Shown here in pieces: positions 1 through 7,938 of a DNA stretch of 64,000 nt (position 1 is its first letter; every line of letters begins with the position of its first letter). The DNA is from Beijerinckiaceae bacterium (lineage in GTDB: Bacteria > Pseudomonadota > Alphaproteobacteria > Rhizobiales > Beijerinckiaceae), in contig JALJOM010000003.1 of the NCBI GenBank assembly GCA_024304885.1, positions 902,110 through 966,109 on the forward strand, read 5' to 3'. Below the pieces are notes generated by a model. It was not told the origin of the DNA, ran no database searches, and saw nothing but the letters and a program-made list of their open reading frames with translations. The translations under genes and the position numbers were made by a program.

Positions 1-50
1 AGCTGGATGCGCAAAAGTGCGCAGCGGTTTTCCGCCCGCATCCCGCTCTG
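1..50. repeat. Partial dispersed repeat (module A, short form), cut by the window edge
   Basis: The segment ends in TCCCGCTCT and contains GCGGTTTTCCGCCCGCA, the same string found in the short A module near 56338-56378. It is one arm of the AGAGCGGGA...TCCCGCTCT inverted repeat scattered through the window. It lies just upstream of the first LRV gene, so that gene's promoter may be within or before it. Confidence 0.7.
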
Positions 51-82
51 GCCTTTCCTCGCAATAGACGGGAAGTGATGTC

Positions 83-898
83 GTGGCGTCCATCGAGTCG
101 GAGACCCGATCCTCCAGCGCCGACGAGGCCTTGGATTGGCACGGCCACCCGATCGATTGCGACTCGTGCGTGCATCGCGCGCTGCTGGCGGTAGGCCGAT
201 GCCGCCAAGCCTGGAGCTGCGTCGTCGACCGCCGGATCAAGCATATCGATCGCTTCCTTCGCGCGAACCCGGAGCTCGCCGACGGCTATCTGGATCATCC
301 CTATTTCGAGCTGCGGGCCGTCGCCGTCAAATATGCCGGATTGTTCCGGATTGCACCCTTGATCCACGACCCCGAGCCCGAGGTTCGGTCGGCGTGCGTG
401 GCGCGGCTCCCGCTCGAGCGGGTCAGGGGCCTCGCGAAGGACCCCGACCGGCGCGTCCGGATCGGCGTCGCCCTCAAGATGCAGGGCAAGGATCTTCTCG
501 ACATGCTCGCGGACCCGGATAATCACGTCCGTGTCGTCGTCGTCCGCAAGCTCGCGCCGGACGTCGTCGCGGCGGCCATGCACGATCCCGAGCCGACGGT
601 TCGTCGTTGGGTCGCGCGCAGACTCGTCGAGACGCGGCTCGCCGAGATGAGCCACGACCCCGAGCCCTTGGTGCGCATGGAGGTCGCCGCGCGGCTCGCC
701 CCGGCCGCGCTGACGATCTTCGCCGAGGATCCGGATTTGCGCGTCCGTTTCACCGCGGCCGAGCGGATCCTTCCCGAGTTCCTGCACCTCTTTCTCGAGG
801 ATGCCGATCCTGTCGTTCGCGAGATGGCCGAGAGCCGCAGCGCGGCGATCGCGGACGCGCCGGCCGCAGCCGGGCCGAACGTGCACCGCCTGTCCTGA
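83..898 (+). CDS. Fe-S cluster leucine-rich repeat variant (LRV) protein, copy 1
   Basis: A 271-aa protein with an N-terminal cysteine cluster C-x2-C-x10-C-x5-C (about residues 26-46), followed by seven or eight repeats of about 24 residues with the pattern DPEPxVRxxVAxRL. This is the architecture of the Azotobacter vinelandii LRV protein, which carries a [4Fe-4S] cluster and is encoded near nifB; its biochemical role is unknown. The start is GTG at 83, as no in-frame ATG precedes it; an ATG at 78 is out of frame. It lies directly upstream of nifB, and a second copy follows at 4170-4967 with the same cysteine spacing. A role in nitrogenase maturation or a protein-protein scaffold is inference from position. 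Confidence 0.88.
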   Translation: MASIESETRSSSADEALDWHGHPIDCDSCVHRALLAVGRCRQAWSCVVDRRIKHIDRFLRANPELADGYLDHPYFELRAVAVKYAGLFRIAPLIHDPEPEVRSACVARLPLERVRGLAKDPDRRVRIGVALKMQGKDLLDMLADPDNHVRVVVVRKLAPDVVAAAMHDPEPTVRRWVARRLVETRLAEMSHDPEPLVRMEVAARLAPAALTIFAEDPDLRVRFTAAERILPEFLHLFLEDADPVVREMAESRSAAIADAPAAAGPNVHRLS

Positions 899-1005
899 CC
901 TCGCCTCCGCATTACAATTCTCGACAAATCCAGTCGCATCGTCGCGATGCGACGAGATGCGCCCCGGCGGCGAGATCCCCGGTACTGAAAGAAAGCCGAC
1001 ACCGG

Positions 1006-1044
1006 TGCGCTCGTGACGGGCTCACGAGCGCAGGCGTGACTTTT
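1006..1044 (+). terminator. Candidate terminator after the first LRV gene
   Basis: An 11-bp perfect inverted repeat (TGCGCTCGTGA / TCACGAGCGCA, 5-nt loop) at 1006-1032 is followed by GGCGTGACTTTT. The T run is short and set off from the stem, so the call is tentative. A second hairpin (GTCGCATCG / CGATGCGAC) lies at 933-953. Both sit between the LRV stop and the NifA-dependent nifB promoter. Confidence 0.45.
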
Positions 1045-1131
1045 CCGAAGGGCCTCCCGTTGGCCGGTTACCGACAATTCGGCGGGTTCAGCGGCGATGC
1101 CGGGCAAGCCTCGAGGTCGCGGCAAGATGCC

Positions 1132-1147
1132 TGTCACGTTTGCTACA
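1132..1147 (+). promoter_or_regulatory. NifA upstream activating sequence for nifB
   Basis: Exact TGT-N10-ACA match, the established NifA binding site. It is about 100 bp upstream of the -24/-12 element at 1246-1261, the usual enhancer distance. No other such match was noticed close by. Confidence 0.85.
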
Positions 1148-1245
1148 GGCCGAAAAATGTGGGCGTCCCGCCGACGTCGGCATCACGACAGCCCGCATCC
1201 AAAAAAACTTTCCTAAAGAACAATTACTTAGAACGAGTCTGACCA

Positions 1246-1261
1246 TGGCACGCTAGTTGCT
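1246..1261 (+). promoter_or_regulatory. Sigma-54 (-24/-12) promoter of nifB
   Basis: TGGCAC-N5-TTGCT, an essentially perfect RpoN consensus with GG and GC 10 bp apart. It lies 118 bp upstream of the nifB ATG and downstream of the TGT-N10-ACA site, so NifA/RpoN control of nifB and the genes behind it is well supported. Confidence 0.92.
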
Positions 1262-1378
1262 CCCCTATGGCCCAAGCGATTTTGCCCAGCGAGATCGCAG
1301 TCGAGCTTATCGGCGCAGGGGCGTGACGAGAGCGCGTCCTCGAGACGAATAGGTTCCAGCGCGAAGCGAGGATCGAAC

Positions 1379-2986
1379 ATGGAATTGTCAGAACGCGAGG
1401 TCGCGGAAGCGGCGATCAAGGCGGGCGCCACCAACGTCGACGACATCATGCAGAAGATGGCCGAGCACAAGGGGTGCGAGACCACGAGCGACGGCGGCAA
1501 GAAGGCGAGCTGCGGCACGGCGGCCGGCGAGAACGATCTCCCGCCCGAGATCTGGGACAAGGTCAAGAACCACCCGTGCTACAGCGAGGAAGCGCATCAC
1601 CACTACGCCCGCATGCACGTGTCGGTCGCGCCGGCCTGCAACATCCAGTGCAACTACTGCAACCGCAAGTATGATTGCGCCAACGAATCGCGTCCGGGTG
1701 TCGTCAGCGAGCGTCTGACCCCCGAGCAGGCCGCGAAGAAGGTTCTCGCCGTCGCCTCGACGATCCCGCAAATGACGGTTCTCGGCATCGCCGGCCCCGG
1801 CGATCCGCTCGCGAACCCCGAGAAGACCTTCAAGACCTTCGAGCTGATCTCGCGCACCGCGCCCGACATCAAGCTCTGCCTCTCGACGAACGGCCTGACG
1901 CTTCCCGACCACGTCGACACCATCGCGCGCTACAACGTCGATCACGTCACGATCACCGTGAACATGGTCGATCCCGAGGTCGGCGCGAAGATCTATCCGT
2001 GGATCTTCTACAAGCACAAGCGCTACACCGGCATCGAGGCGGCGCGCATTCTGACCGAGCGTCAGATGCAGGGCCTCGAGATGCTCACCGAGCGCGGCAT
2101 CCTGTCGAAGATCAACTCGGTCATGATCCCCGGCATCAACGACCAGCACCTCAAGGAGGTCAACAAGGCCGTCAAGAGCCGCGGCGCCTTCCTGCACAAC
2201 ATCATGCCGCTGATCTCCTCGGCCGAGCACGGCACCGTCTTCGGCCTCACCGGCCAGCGCGGTCCGACCGCGCAAGAGCTGAAGAAGCTGCAGGACAGCT
2301 GCGAAGGCGAGATGAACATGATGCGTCACTGCCGCCAGTGCCGCGCCGACGCCGTGGGTCTTCTCGGTGAGGACCGCAGCGCCGAGTTCACCACCGAAAA
2401 AATCATGGAGATGGACGTCAACTACGACCTCGCGACTCGCCAAGCCTATCAGGCTCGCGTCGAGGAGGAGAGGCTCGCGGTGTCCGGCGCCAAGGCCAGC
2501 GAGCTGCAGGTTCTCGCTGGTGTCGAGAGCGACATCAAGATCCTGGTCGCGGTCGCGACCAAGGGCAGCGGCCGCATCAACGAGCACTTCGGACATGCGA
2601 CCGAGTTCCAGATCTACGAGCTGAGCACGGCCAAGGGCGCCCATTTCATCGGCCATCGCCGCGTCGATCTCTATTGCCAGGGCGGCTATGGCGAGGAAGA
2701 CGCGCTCGAGACGGTCATTCGCGCGATCAAGGACTGCCATGCGGTCTTCGTCGCCAAGATCGGCGGCTGCCCGAAGAAGGATCTCTCGGCCGCGGGCATC
2801 GAGGCGGTCGACGAGTTCGCTCACGAGTTCATCGAGAAGTCGGCGATTACCTACTTCAAGCGCTATCTCGAGGGCGTCGCGGCCGGCACGATCACCCATG
2901 TCGACAGGGGTGACCTGGTCGCCGAAATCCGTCCCGGCGAGAAGGCGGTCGATGTCGTCGCCGCGGCCGCGGTCCCGGCGGAATAA
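1379..2986 (+). CDS. nifB: Nitrogenase FeMo-cofactor biosynthesis protein NifB
   Basis: A 535-aa radical SAM enzyme that builds NifB-co, the 8Fe-9S-C precursor of nitrogenase cofactors. The N-terminal half carries the radical SAM signature CNIQCNYC (C-x3-C-x2-C, near residue 90), preceded by [10 protein letters not shown], which holds NifB-conserved Cys and His residues. The C-terminal part (about 385-520) is a NifX/NafY-like domain with [11 protein letters not shown]. Length suits two-domain NifB proteins. The ATG lies 118 bp after the RpoN promoter. Ferredoxin, IscA-like, TPR and LRV genes follow closely and probably share the transcript. Confidence 0.98.
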   Translation: MELSEREVAEAAIKAGATNVDDIMQKMAEHKGCETTSDGGKKASCGTAAGENDLPPEIWDKVKNHPCYSEEAHHHYARMHVSVAPACNIQCNYCNRKYDCANESRPGVVSERLTPEQAAKKVLAVASTIPQMTVLGIAGPGDPLANPEKTFKTFELISRTAPDIKLCLSTNGLTLPDHVDTIARYNVDHVTITVNMVDPEVGAKIYPWIFYKHKRYTGIEAARILTERQMQGLEMLTERGILSKINSVMIPGINDQHLKEVNKAVKSRGAFLHNIMPLISSAEHGTVFGLTGQRGPTAQELKKLQDSCEGEMNMMRHCRQCRADAVGLLGEDRSAEFTTEKIMEMDVNYDLATRQAYQARVEEERLAVSGAKASELQVLAGVESDIKILVAVATKGSGRINEHFGHATEFQIYELSTAKGAHFIGHRRVDLYCQGGYGEEDALETVIRAIKDCHAVFVAKIGGCPKKDLSAAGIEAVDEFAHEFIEKSAITYFKRYLEGVAAGTITHVDRGDLVAEIRPGEKAVDVVAAAAVPAE

Positions 2987-3062
2987 GACTTGCACTGACA
3001 AAATCGGTCGGGGCGCCTGTGCGCCCCGACGTCTGGATATCTGTCTCCGCCAGGAGGGCCAA

Positions 3063-3284
3063 ATGGCTTTGAGAATCGCGGCGTCCTGCGTCAACTGCTC
3101 GGCATGCGAGCCGGAATGCCCCAACGAGGCGATCTATCCGACGGAGTCCGCCTTCGCCATCGACCCGGCAAAATGCACCGAGTGCATCGGCTTTCACGAC
3201 GATCCGCAGTGCGCCCTTGTCTGCCCGGTGGAGGAAACCTGCGTAATCGACGAGAGCTACCCTCGCTACCAACCAGCGGCCTGA
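3063..3284 (+). CDS. fdxN: 2[4Fe-4S] ferredoxin, FdxN type
   Basis: A 73-aa ferredoxin with two cluster motifs: C-x2-C-x2-C-x3-CP near residue 9 and C-x2-C-x8-C-x3-CP near residue 39. The longer second loop is typical of nif-linked and Allochromatium-type ferredoxins. The start is the ATG at 3063 behind an AGGAGGG ribosome site; reading the frame further upstream would run into nifB without homology. It follows nifB by 76 bp. FdxN-type proteins supply electrons for NifB or nitrogenase, which fits its place here. Confidence 0.93.
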   Translation: MALRIAASCVNCSACEPECPNEAIYPTESAFAIDPAKCTECIGFHDDPQCALVCPVEETCVIDESYPRYQPAA

Positions 3285-3287
3285 CCC

Positions 3288-3641
3288 ATGCAAGATTTGA
3301 ACGTCACGATCACCCCTGCAGCCGACAAGTTCGTTCGGCGGATGCTGCGTTTCGACGGCGGTCCCGGGAGCGGCCTCAGGCTCCAGGTCTCGCCGGGTGG
3401 TTGCTCGGGCCTGTCGGCCGAGTTCAGCGTCGCCGCCAATCCGGCGCCAGGTGAGACCGTCCACGACGCCAACGGCCTCAAGTTCTTTCTGGGTGCCGAG
3501 AGCCGGGTGCTCCTTCAGGGCGTGACGATGGATTTCGTCGAGACGCCGACCTCGTCCGGCTTCAAATTCCAGGATCCCAAGAACGTATCGACCTGCTCCA
3601 GCCATTCTCACAGCGTTCCAGACGCCGTGCACGAGCATTGA
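3288..3641 (+). CDS. Nif-associated IscA/HesB-type Fe-S assembly protein, atypical cysteines
   Basis: A 117-aa A-type carrier fold of the HesB/IscA family, starting 3 bp after the ferredoxin stop. The first ligand cysteine is present (GGCSGL, C39). The usual C-terminal CGC is replaced by CSSHSH: C103 remains, but the residue two positions later is Ser105, with His106 and His108 next to it. The other A-type carrier in this window (14508-14879) keeps the normal ACGCG motif. The role is presumably Fe-S handling for nitrogenase maturation. Whether the altered site still binds a cluster is unknown. Confidence 0.88.
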   Translation: MQDLNVTITPAADKFVRRMLRFDGGPGSGLRLQVSPGGCSGLSAEFSVAANPAPGETVHDANGLKFFLGAESRVLLQGVTMDFVETPTSSGFKFQDPKNVSTCSSHSHSVPDAVHEH

Positions 3642-4180
3642 GCGGGGTCGGGGTGGAGGTTGGTACGGGCCTCGGCCAAACGGGATCGTTCGAGGCGGAG
3701 GCGGCTCTGCTCGGTGGCGGGCTGCCACCGGAAGCGGAAGGACATTTAGCGTCCGCGGCGATGCTCTACGCCGATGGCGATCGCGCTCTTTGCGAGCTGC
3801 GCGCGGCCGAGGCGATCGCACCGCTACATCCCGCGGTTCTGATCGGCCTCTACCGGTTCTATTTCTACAAGGGACGTCTCGCCGAATGCCTCGAGGTCGC
3901 CCAGGTGTGCCTCGCGGAGGCTGCGCGCCTCAATAAACTCGCAGACAATTGGCGCGAGGTTCAGAGCGGCGACGCCGAGTTCGGCAGCTACGAGGCGATG
4001 ATCCCGCGCTTCTTCCTGTTCGTGCTGAAGGGCTATGCCTATCTGCAGATGCGGCTCGGCAACCTCGACGAAGGCCTCGCGGCGACCATGAAGCTTCTGG
4101 AGCTCGATCCGAGCGACAAGATCGGCGCGACAGTCTTGCTCGAGGTTCATCAGCGCCTGGAGCAGGGTGATGAGGAATGA
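3638..4180 (+). CDS. TPR-containing protein of the nif cluster
   Basis: A protein of about 180 aa with alternating helices resembling tetratricopeptide repeats, for example ALCELRAAEAIAPLHPAVLI and FVLKGYAYLQMRLGNLDEGL. No catalytic motif or signal peptide is visible. The longest reading starts at TTG 3638, overlapping the iscA-like stop (TTGA); an in-frame GTG at 3653 is an alternative. The end overlaps the next LRV gene. Proteins of this type occur beside nifB-fdxN in other diazotrophs. A scaffold role in cofactor maturation is inference. Confidence 0.75.
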   Translation: MSGVGVEVGTGLGQTGSFEAEAALLGGGLPPEAEGHLASAAMLYADGDRALCELRAAEAIAPLHPAVLIGLYRFYFYKGRLAECLEVAQVCLAEAARLNKLADNWREVQSGDAEFGSYEAMIPRFFLFVLKGYAYLQMRLGNLDEGLAATMKLLELDPSDKIGATVLLEVHQRLEQGDEE

Positions 4181-4967
4181 CATAGACGAGGCACGCGATC
4201 ACAACGGCAACGAGATCGACTGCTCGGCCTGCGCCTATATCGCCCTGCAGCGAGACGGCAAGTGCCGACCCAAGCAGGCCTGCGTGAAGGATCGCTACGC
4301 GCGCCGGATCGATCGGTTCTTCGACTGGAATCCCGAGCTCGCCAATAACCACCTCGGCGACGATTATTTCGAGGCGCGCGCCGTCGCCGCGAAGCATGCC
4401 GACGTGTTTCGGCTTCCGCCCATGCTGAACGATCCCGACGAGACCGTGCGCTGGGCTGCGGCCGCGCGACTGCCGGACAGCTATCTTCTGCGGCTCAGGG
4501 ACGATCCCCATCGAGAGGTCCGCATCCGCGTCGCGTCGCGGCTCGACGACGCCGGCCTCGTCTCGATGATCGGCGATTCCGACTATTACGTCCGCACCAT
4601 GATCGCCCGCAAGCTGTCTCCCTCGATGCTGCCGATGATGATCAACGACCCGGAGCCGGAGGTCCGGCGAACCATCGTGCGGCGGATCGATCCTGCCTGG
4701 CTCATGCGCATGGCGCAGGACGAGGATCCGGGCGTTCGGCTGGAGGTGGTGGGTCGCCTGTCCGACGATCAGCTCGCCGCGCTCAGGGACGATCCCGACT
4801 GGCGGGTGCGCTACGAGGTCGCGACACGGATCGATGTCACGGAGCTCACTCGCATGGCGGACGACATTGATCCTCTGGTCCGGGACGTCGTCGCCCAGCG
4901 TTTGACGTCTGCTCGGATGCCGCCTTCTGCCGACAAGGCCGCCGAGGTGGTGAAGCTGCAGAGTTGA
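4170..4967 (+). CDS. Fe-S cluster leucine-rich repeat variant (LRV) protein, copy 2
   Basis: A 265-aa paralogue of the protein at 83-898, with the same N-terminal cysteine spacing C-x2-C-x10-C-x5-C (about residues 18-38) and repeats of the form NDPEPEVRRTIVRRI. The start could be GTG 4167 or the adjacent ATG 4170; the ATG is used here. It overlaps the TPR gene by 11 bp, indicating co-translation. Having one copy before and one five genes after suggests duplication followed by specialisation, perhaps in partner choice. Its function is not known. Confidence 0.88.
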   Translation: MRNDIDEARDHNGNEIDCSACAYIALQRDGKCRPKQACVKDRYARRIDRFFDWNPELANNHLGDDYFEARAVAAKHADVFRLPPMLNDPDETVRWAAAARLPDSYLLRLRDDPHREVRIRVASRLDDAGLVSMIGDSDYYVRTMIARKLSPSMLPMMINDPEPEVRRTIVRRIDPAWLMRMAQDEDPGVRLEVVGRLSDDQLAALRDDPDWRVRYEVATRIDVTELTRMADDIDPLVRDVVAQRLTSARMPPSADKAAEVVKLQS

Positions 4968-4982
4968 TCGGGCGGGCCCGCT

Positions 4983-5268
4983 AGAGCGGGACGAGGAAAA
5001 GTGGATACCGGTTTTCCGGCGCAATCGAGTTTACGCAGATTGCGTAAACTTATCTGCGCATCCCGCTCTGAACTTTTGGAATCGATCACGATGACTTTGG
5101 ATCGATTCGATCCAAAGTCATCGTGATCTAGAGCGAGTTTCAGCGAAGGGGATACCGGCTCGCTTCTCGATCTCGATGTTTCGAGTGACCGACATCGATG
5201 CGAGATTGCGACAAGGCAAGGACGTAGAGGGGGTGGCGCCGATTCCGCGGGATCGGAAGATGCTCTAG
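4983..5268. repeat. Composite dispersed repeat, modules A+B+C
   Basis: Module A, 4983-5069, is bounded by AGAGCGGGA/TCCCGCTCT and holds the hairpin GTTTACGCA-GAT-TGCGTAAAC (5029-5049). Module B, 5084-5128, is a 45-bp palindrome with 22-bp arms around one base. Module C, 5130-5268, runs from an AGAGC end to GCTCTAG. The element separates the nifB transcript genes from nifZ. Confidence 0.9.
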
Positions 5269-5339
5269 CCCGGTTCCGCTCCGTCGAACTGCAGCCTAGT
5301 ATGTGTGCGGTCCCGCACAAGCGGTGAGGTGAAAGTCGA

Positions 5340-5696
5340 ATGACCAACATCAATCGTGACGACGACAGCGGCGTCGAGCTCAACGAGCCGCCGCGCTATA
5401 ATTATGGTCAGCGCGTGCGTACCAAGCGCACGATCCGCAACGATGGAACCTATTGCGGCAAGGATGTCGGCGATGTCCTCGCCAAGAAAGGCGAGGAAGG
5501 CTATGTCTGTAATATCGGCACCTTCCTGCAGCAATATTATATTTTCGGCGTCGAGTTCATCGAGACCGGTAACAAGGTCGGCATGAAGACGAGGGAGCTC
5601 GAGGCTGTCGACGACGACGACGAGGAGGGCGGGAAGCCCAAGAAGAAGAAGGAATGGAAGCAGCCGGCGAGGCCGGCAACAGGAGACGAGCCGTGA
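5340..5696 (+). CDS. nifZ: Nitrogen fixation protein NifZ, copy 1
   Basis: A 118-aa NifZ-family protein. The fold signature is a pair of small beta-barrel-like stretches, with YNYGQRVRTKRTIRNDGTY near the start and VGDVLAKKGEEGYVCNIGTF after it, then a charged D/E-rich and K-rich tail. NifZ works with NifW on P-cluster formation and MoFe-protein maturation. The ATG at 5340 is 71 bp after a composite repeat, and no clear RpoN promoter was found in front of it. A second NifZ gene overlaps its stop. Confidence 0.9.
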   Translation: MTNINRDDDSGVELNEPPRYNYGQRVRTKRTIRNDGTYCGKDVGDVLAKKGEEGYVCNIGTFLQQYYIFGVEFIETGNKVGMKTRELEAVDDDDEEGGKPKKKKEWKQPARPATGDEP

Positions 5697-5950
5697 TCGA
5701 TCCAGATGGTGGGAGCCGCCCGCCGAAATTCCAGTGGGGACAAAGAGTGCAGGCCGTCGAGGATCTCTATAACGACGGCTCCTATCCCGACCAGCCGCTC
5801 GACGTCTTGCTCGTGCGGTCGGGCGATACCGGCGAGATCGTCAATATCGGTACGATCGAGGAGACCAAGCGCCCTCTCTATCTCGTCGAGTTCGACGGGA
5901 CGCGCTTCGTCGTCGGGTGCCTCGAGGAGGAGCTGGCGCCCGCGGACTAG
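5693..5950 (+). CDS. nifZ: NifZ-family protein, copy 2
   Basis: An 85-aa protein with a second, shorter NifZ core: FQWGQRVQAVEDLYNDGSY, then LLVRSGDTGEIVNIGTIEE. The start is GTG 5693, overlapping the first nifZ stop as GTGA; an earlier ATG at 5654 lies inside the first nifZ and adds only a non-homologous extension. It lacks the acidic/basic tail of copy 1. The two copies are translationally coupled and share a layout, so they may form one two-part unit. A strong terminator follows. Confidence 0.87.
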   Translation: MIDPDGGSRPPKFQWGQRVQAVEDLYNDGSYPDQPLDVLLVRSGDTGEIVNIGTIEETKRPLYLVEFDGTRFVVGCLEEELAPAD

Positions 5951-6030
5951 GCATTTACCGCCGGAGCTGTTCTCGGCTCCTGCCGGAGTGGACGGTAGCT
6001 CGGCCAGTTCGAAGGCTCGCGAAATCTCGA

Positions 6031-6074
6031 CGAGGCTCCCCGGTCGGTTTCGACCCGGGGGCCTCGTATTTTTT
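6031..6074 (+). terminator. Rho-independent terminator after the nifZ pair
   Basis: CGAGGC/CCCCGGTCG pairs with CGACCCGGGG/GCCTCG around a GTTT loop (6031-6066), then TATTTTTT. It is a long GC-rich stem with a real T tract, 80 bp after the nifZ2 stop. It implies that nifS and the genes behind it have their own promoter. Confidence 0.88.
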
Positions 6075-6149
6075 GTTGCCGTTGTGTTTCTTTCACGATC
6101 GCAAGAGCGCCCCTCTGTGCGAAATGGTCGCGTGCGAGCAAATCGCGGC

Positions 6150-6165
6150 TTGCACGCATCTTGCG
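6150..6165 (+). promoter_or_regulatory. Possible sigma-54 promoter of the nifS operon
   Basis: TTGCAC-N5-TTGCG has the correct 10-bp gap between the -24 and -12 dinucleotides and an intact -12 GC, but TG instead of GG at -24. It is about 86 bp before nifS and after a strong terminator, where a promoter is needed. No exact TGT-N10-ACA site was found upstream. Confidence 0.35.
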
Positions 6166-6250
6166 TGTACCGTTCTTCGAGGAGCCCTCGATCCGTTCGG
6201 CCCGAGGCTTGCTAATACCGGTCCGGACCCAGTGCCCTGAGTGGAGCGTC

Positions 6251-7387
6251 ATGATCTACCTCGACAATAATGCGACGACCGCCGTCGCCGCCGAGGCCAT
6301 CGAGGCGATGGTCGCGTGCATGTCGAGCGGGCCGACCAATCCGTCGAGCAAGCACAAAGCCGGCGAATGCAGCAAGGAAGCCGTAATGGCCGCTCGCGGG
6401 GAGGTCGCGCGCTTCCTGAATTGCACGCCGCCCGAGGTCGTCTTCACGAGTTGCGGAACCGAGGCGAACCACATGGCGATTCTCGCCGCGCTCGCGCTCG
6501 ATCCGGCCAAGCAGCATATCGTCGCGTCGAGCGTCGAGCACCCTTCTTGCCTCGAGCTCCTCGCTCATCTCGAGAAGAAGGGGGTCCGTGTCACCTATCT
6601 GCCGGTCGATGCGCAAGGACGGCTCGACCCGGAAACGGTTTCCGCGCAGATCGCCCCCGATACGGCGCTCGTCACGGTCATGTGGGCGAACAACGAGACC
6701 GGGGTTCTGTTCCCGATCGAGGCCATCGCCGCGCTCACCCGGGCGAAGGGTGTCCTGTTCCATACCGATGCCGTGCAGGCGGCGGGCAAGGTGGCGATCG
6801 ACCTGAAGAAGGTGCCGGTCGACATGCTGTCTCTCTCCGGGCACAAGATTCATGCCCCTACCGGCGTCGGAGTGCTCTTCGTCCGTAAGGGCATCAAGAT
6901 CGCGCCGCAGATTTTCGGTCATCAGGAGCGCGCGCGCCGCGGCGGCACGGAGAACGTGCCCGGGATCATCGGGCTCGGGAAAGCCGCGGCTCTCGCAGCG
7001 AAGGAACTCGACGCGCAGCAGGTATCCCTTGCCTCTCTCCGCGATCGGCTGGAGGCGGGGATTCTGGAAAGGGTACCCTTTGCGACCGTCAATGGGCGCG
7101 GCGCCGAGCGTGTGGCCAATACCACCAACATAAGGTTCGGCAACCTGGAGGCCGAGCTGCTGCTGGAACGGCTCGACAGGGCCGGAATCTGCGCTTCAGC
7201 CGGTGCCGCGTGCACCTCGTCCGGGACGGAGCCGTCGCATGTTCTCCTGGCCATGGGCCTTGACGAGCGAGGCGCCTTGTCCTCAATACGCTTCTCGCTC
7301 GGGCGGGACAATACCGCGGCAGAGATCGACACGCTCCTCGACGTGCTACCCGGGATCGTGAACGAGGCGGCGGCGATTGCCGCTTGA
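6251..7387 (+). CDS. nifS: Cysteine desulfurase NifS
   Basis: A 378-aa PLP enzyme that releases sulfur from cysteine for nitrogenase Fe-S clusters. The start MIYLDNNATT is typical of NifS/IscS. The PLP lysine lies in LSGHKIHAPTGVG (near residue 200) and the active-site cysteine in GAACTSSG (near residue 320). The ATG at 6251 is chosen because the homology begins exactly there; an upstream in-frame ATG gives an unrelated leader. It is followed by nifT after 52 bp. Confidence 0.96.
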   Translation: MIYLDNNATTAVAAEAIEAMVACMSSGPTNPSSKHKAGECSKEAVMAARGEVARFLNCTPPEVVFTSCGTEANHMAILAALALDPAKQHIVASSVEHPSCLELLAHLEKKGVRVTYLPVDAQGRLDPETVSAQIAPDTALVTVMWANNETGVLFPIEAIAALTRAKGVLFHTDAVQAAGKVAIDLKKVPVDMLSLSGHKIHAPTGVGVLFVRKGIKIAPQIFGHQERARRGGTENVPGIIGLGKAAALAAKELDAQQVSLASLRDRLEAGILERVPFATVNGRGAERVANTTNIRFGNLEAELLLERLDRAGICASAGAACTSSGTEPSHVLLAMGLDERGALSSIRFSLGRDNTAAEIDTLLDVLPGIVNEAAAIAA

Positions 7388-7439
7388 GGCATGGGCGTGA
7401 GACCTGTGGCTCCAGACCTGTGGCACCAGTGAGGACAGA

Positions 7440-7652
7440 ATGAAGATCATGCTTCGTAAGGACGCCGCCGGCACCTTGACCGTCTACGTGCCCAAGAAGG
7501 ACCTCGAGGAGCCCGTCGTGTCGATGGAAAAGCCTGAGATGTGGGGTGGAGTCGTCACTCTCGCCAACGGCTGGCAGCTGGAGCTGCCGCCGTCGGCGCC
7601 CGGCATGGAAATTCCTTGCACGGTCGAAGCCCGTCGGCTGAACGAAGAGTGA
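7440..7652 (+). CDS. nifT: Nitrogen fixation protein NifT/FixU
   Basis: A 70-aa protein of the small NifT/FixU family, with MKIMLRKDAAGTLTVYVPKK at the N-terminus and WGGVVTLANGWQLELP in the middle. The role is undefined; the gene is a standard member of nif operons. The start ATG follows a GAGGACAGA stretch that may act as the ribosome site. It lies between nifS and a small nif-linked gene with short gaps, consistent with one transcript. Confidence 0.92.
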   Translation: MKIMLRKDAAGTLTVYVPKKDLEEPVVSMEKPEMWGGVVTLANGWQLELPPSAPGMEIPCTVEARRLNEE

Positions 7653-7662
7653 GCCCGCGAGG

Positions 7663-7938
7663 ATGAGCAGCCTATCGGCAGACAAGCTGGCGGAAATAGA
7701 GGCGTTGCTGGCCGCCCCCGATGCGGAGCTGGCCGCGTTCGCGGATTTCCGGCAGCGCTTTCCGGGCGTTTCCTACACGCGGTGCGACCCGAGCGACGTT
7801 GACGGCGAGACACCCTACAAGGAGTTCGCTCGGTTCAACTTGTATCTAGTCAGCGCCGTCAATCATTGCGTCACCATGACGCGTGATCCGGCGATCGCCA
7901 CGGGGATCATCGTGGTCGAGAACAAGGCCAAGCCATGA
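7663..7938 (+). CDS. Small conserved nif-cluster protein of unknown function
   Basis: A 91-aa soluble protein without membrane segment or signal peptide. It has a helical N-terminus (DKLAEIEALLAAPDAELAAF) and a stretch VSYTRCDPSDVDGETPY, ending in NHCVTMTRDPAIATGIIV. It resembles the small nif-linked proteins grouped as DUF6129, but that assignment is from memory. It begins 10 bp after nifT, and its stop overlaps the DegT-like gene by 4 bp, so co-translation is likely. Confidence 0.75.
   Translation: MSSLSADKLAEIEALLAAPDAELAAFADFRQRFPGVSYTRCDPSDVDGETPYKEFARFNLYLVSAVNHCVTMTRDPAIATGIIVVENKAKP

Noticed and set aside
1388-3124. A 578-codon open frame on the minus strand across nifB
   Set aside because: It is antisense to an unmistakable nifB, its product is low-complexity and rich in D, R, A and V, and such frames are expected opposite GC-rich genes.
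5232-5247. RpoN-like TGGC...CCGCG before nifZ
   Set aside because: Only the GG-GC spacing fits; it lies within a repeat module and the -12 half is poor.
4983-5268. Repeat copies as a CRISPR array
   Set aside because: Modules are not regularly spaced direct repeats with unique spacers, and no cas genes are present.
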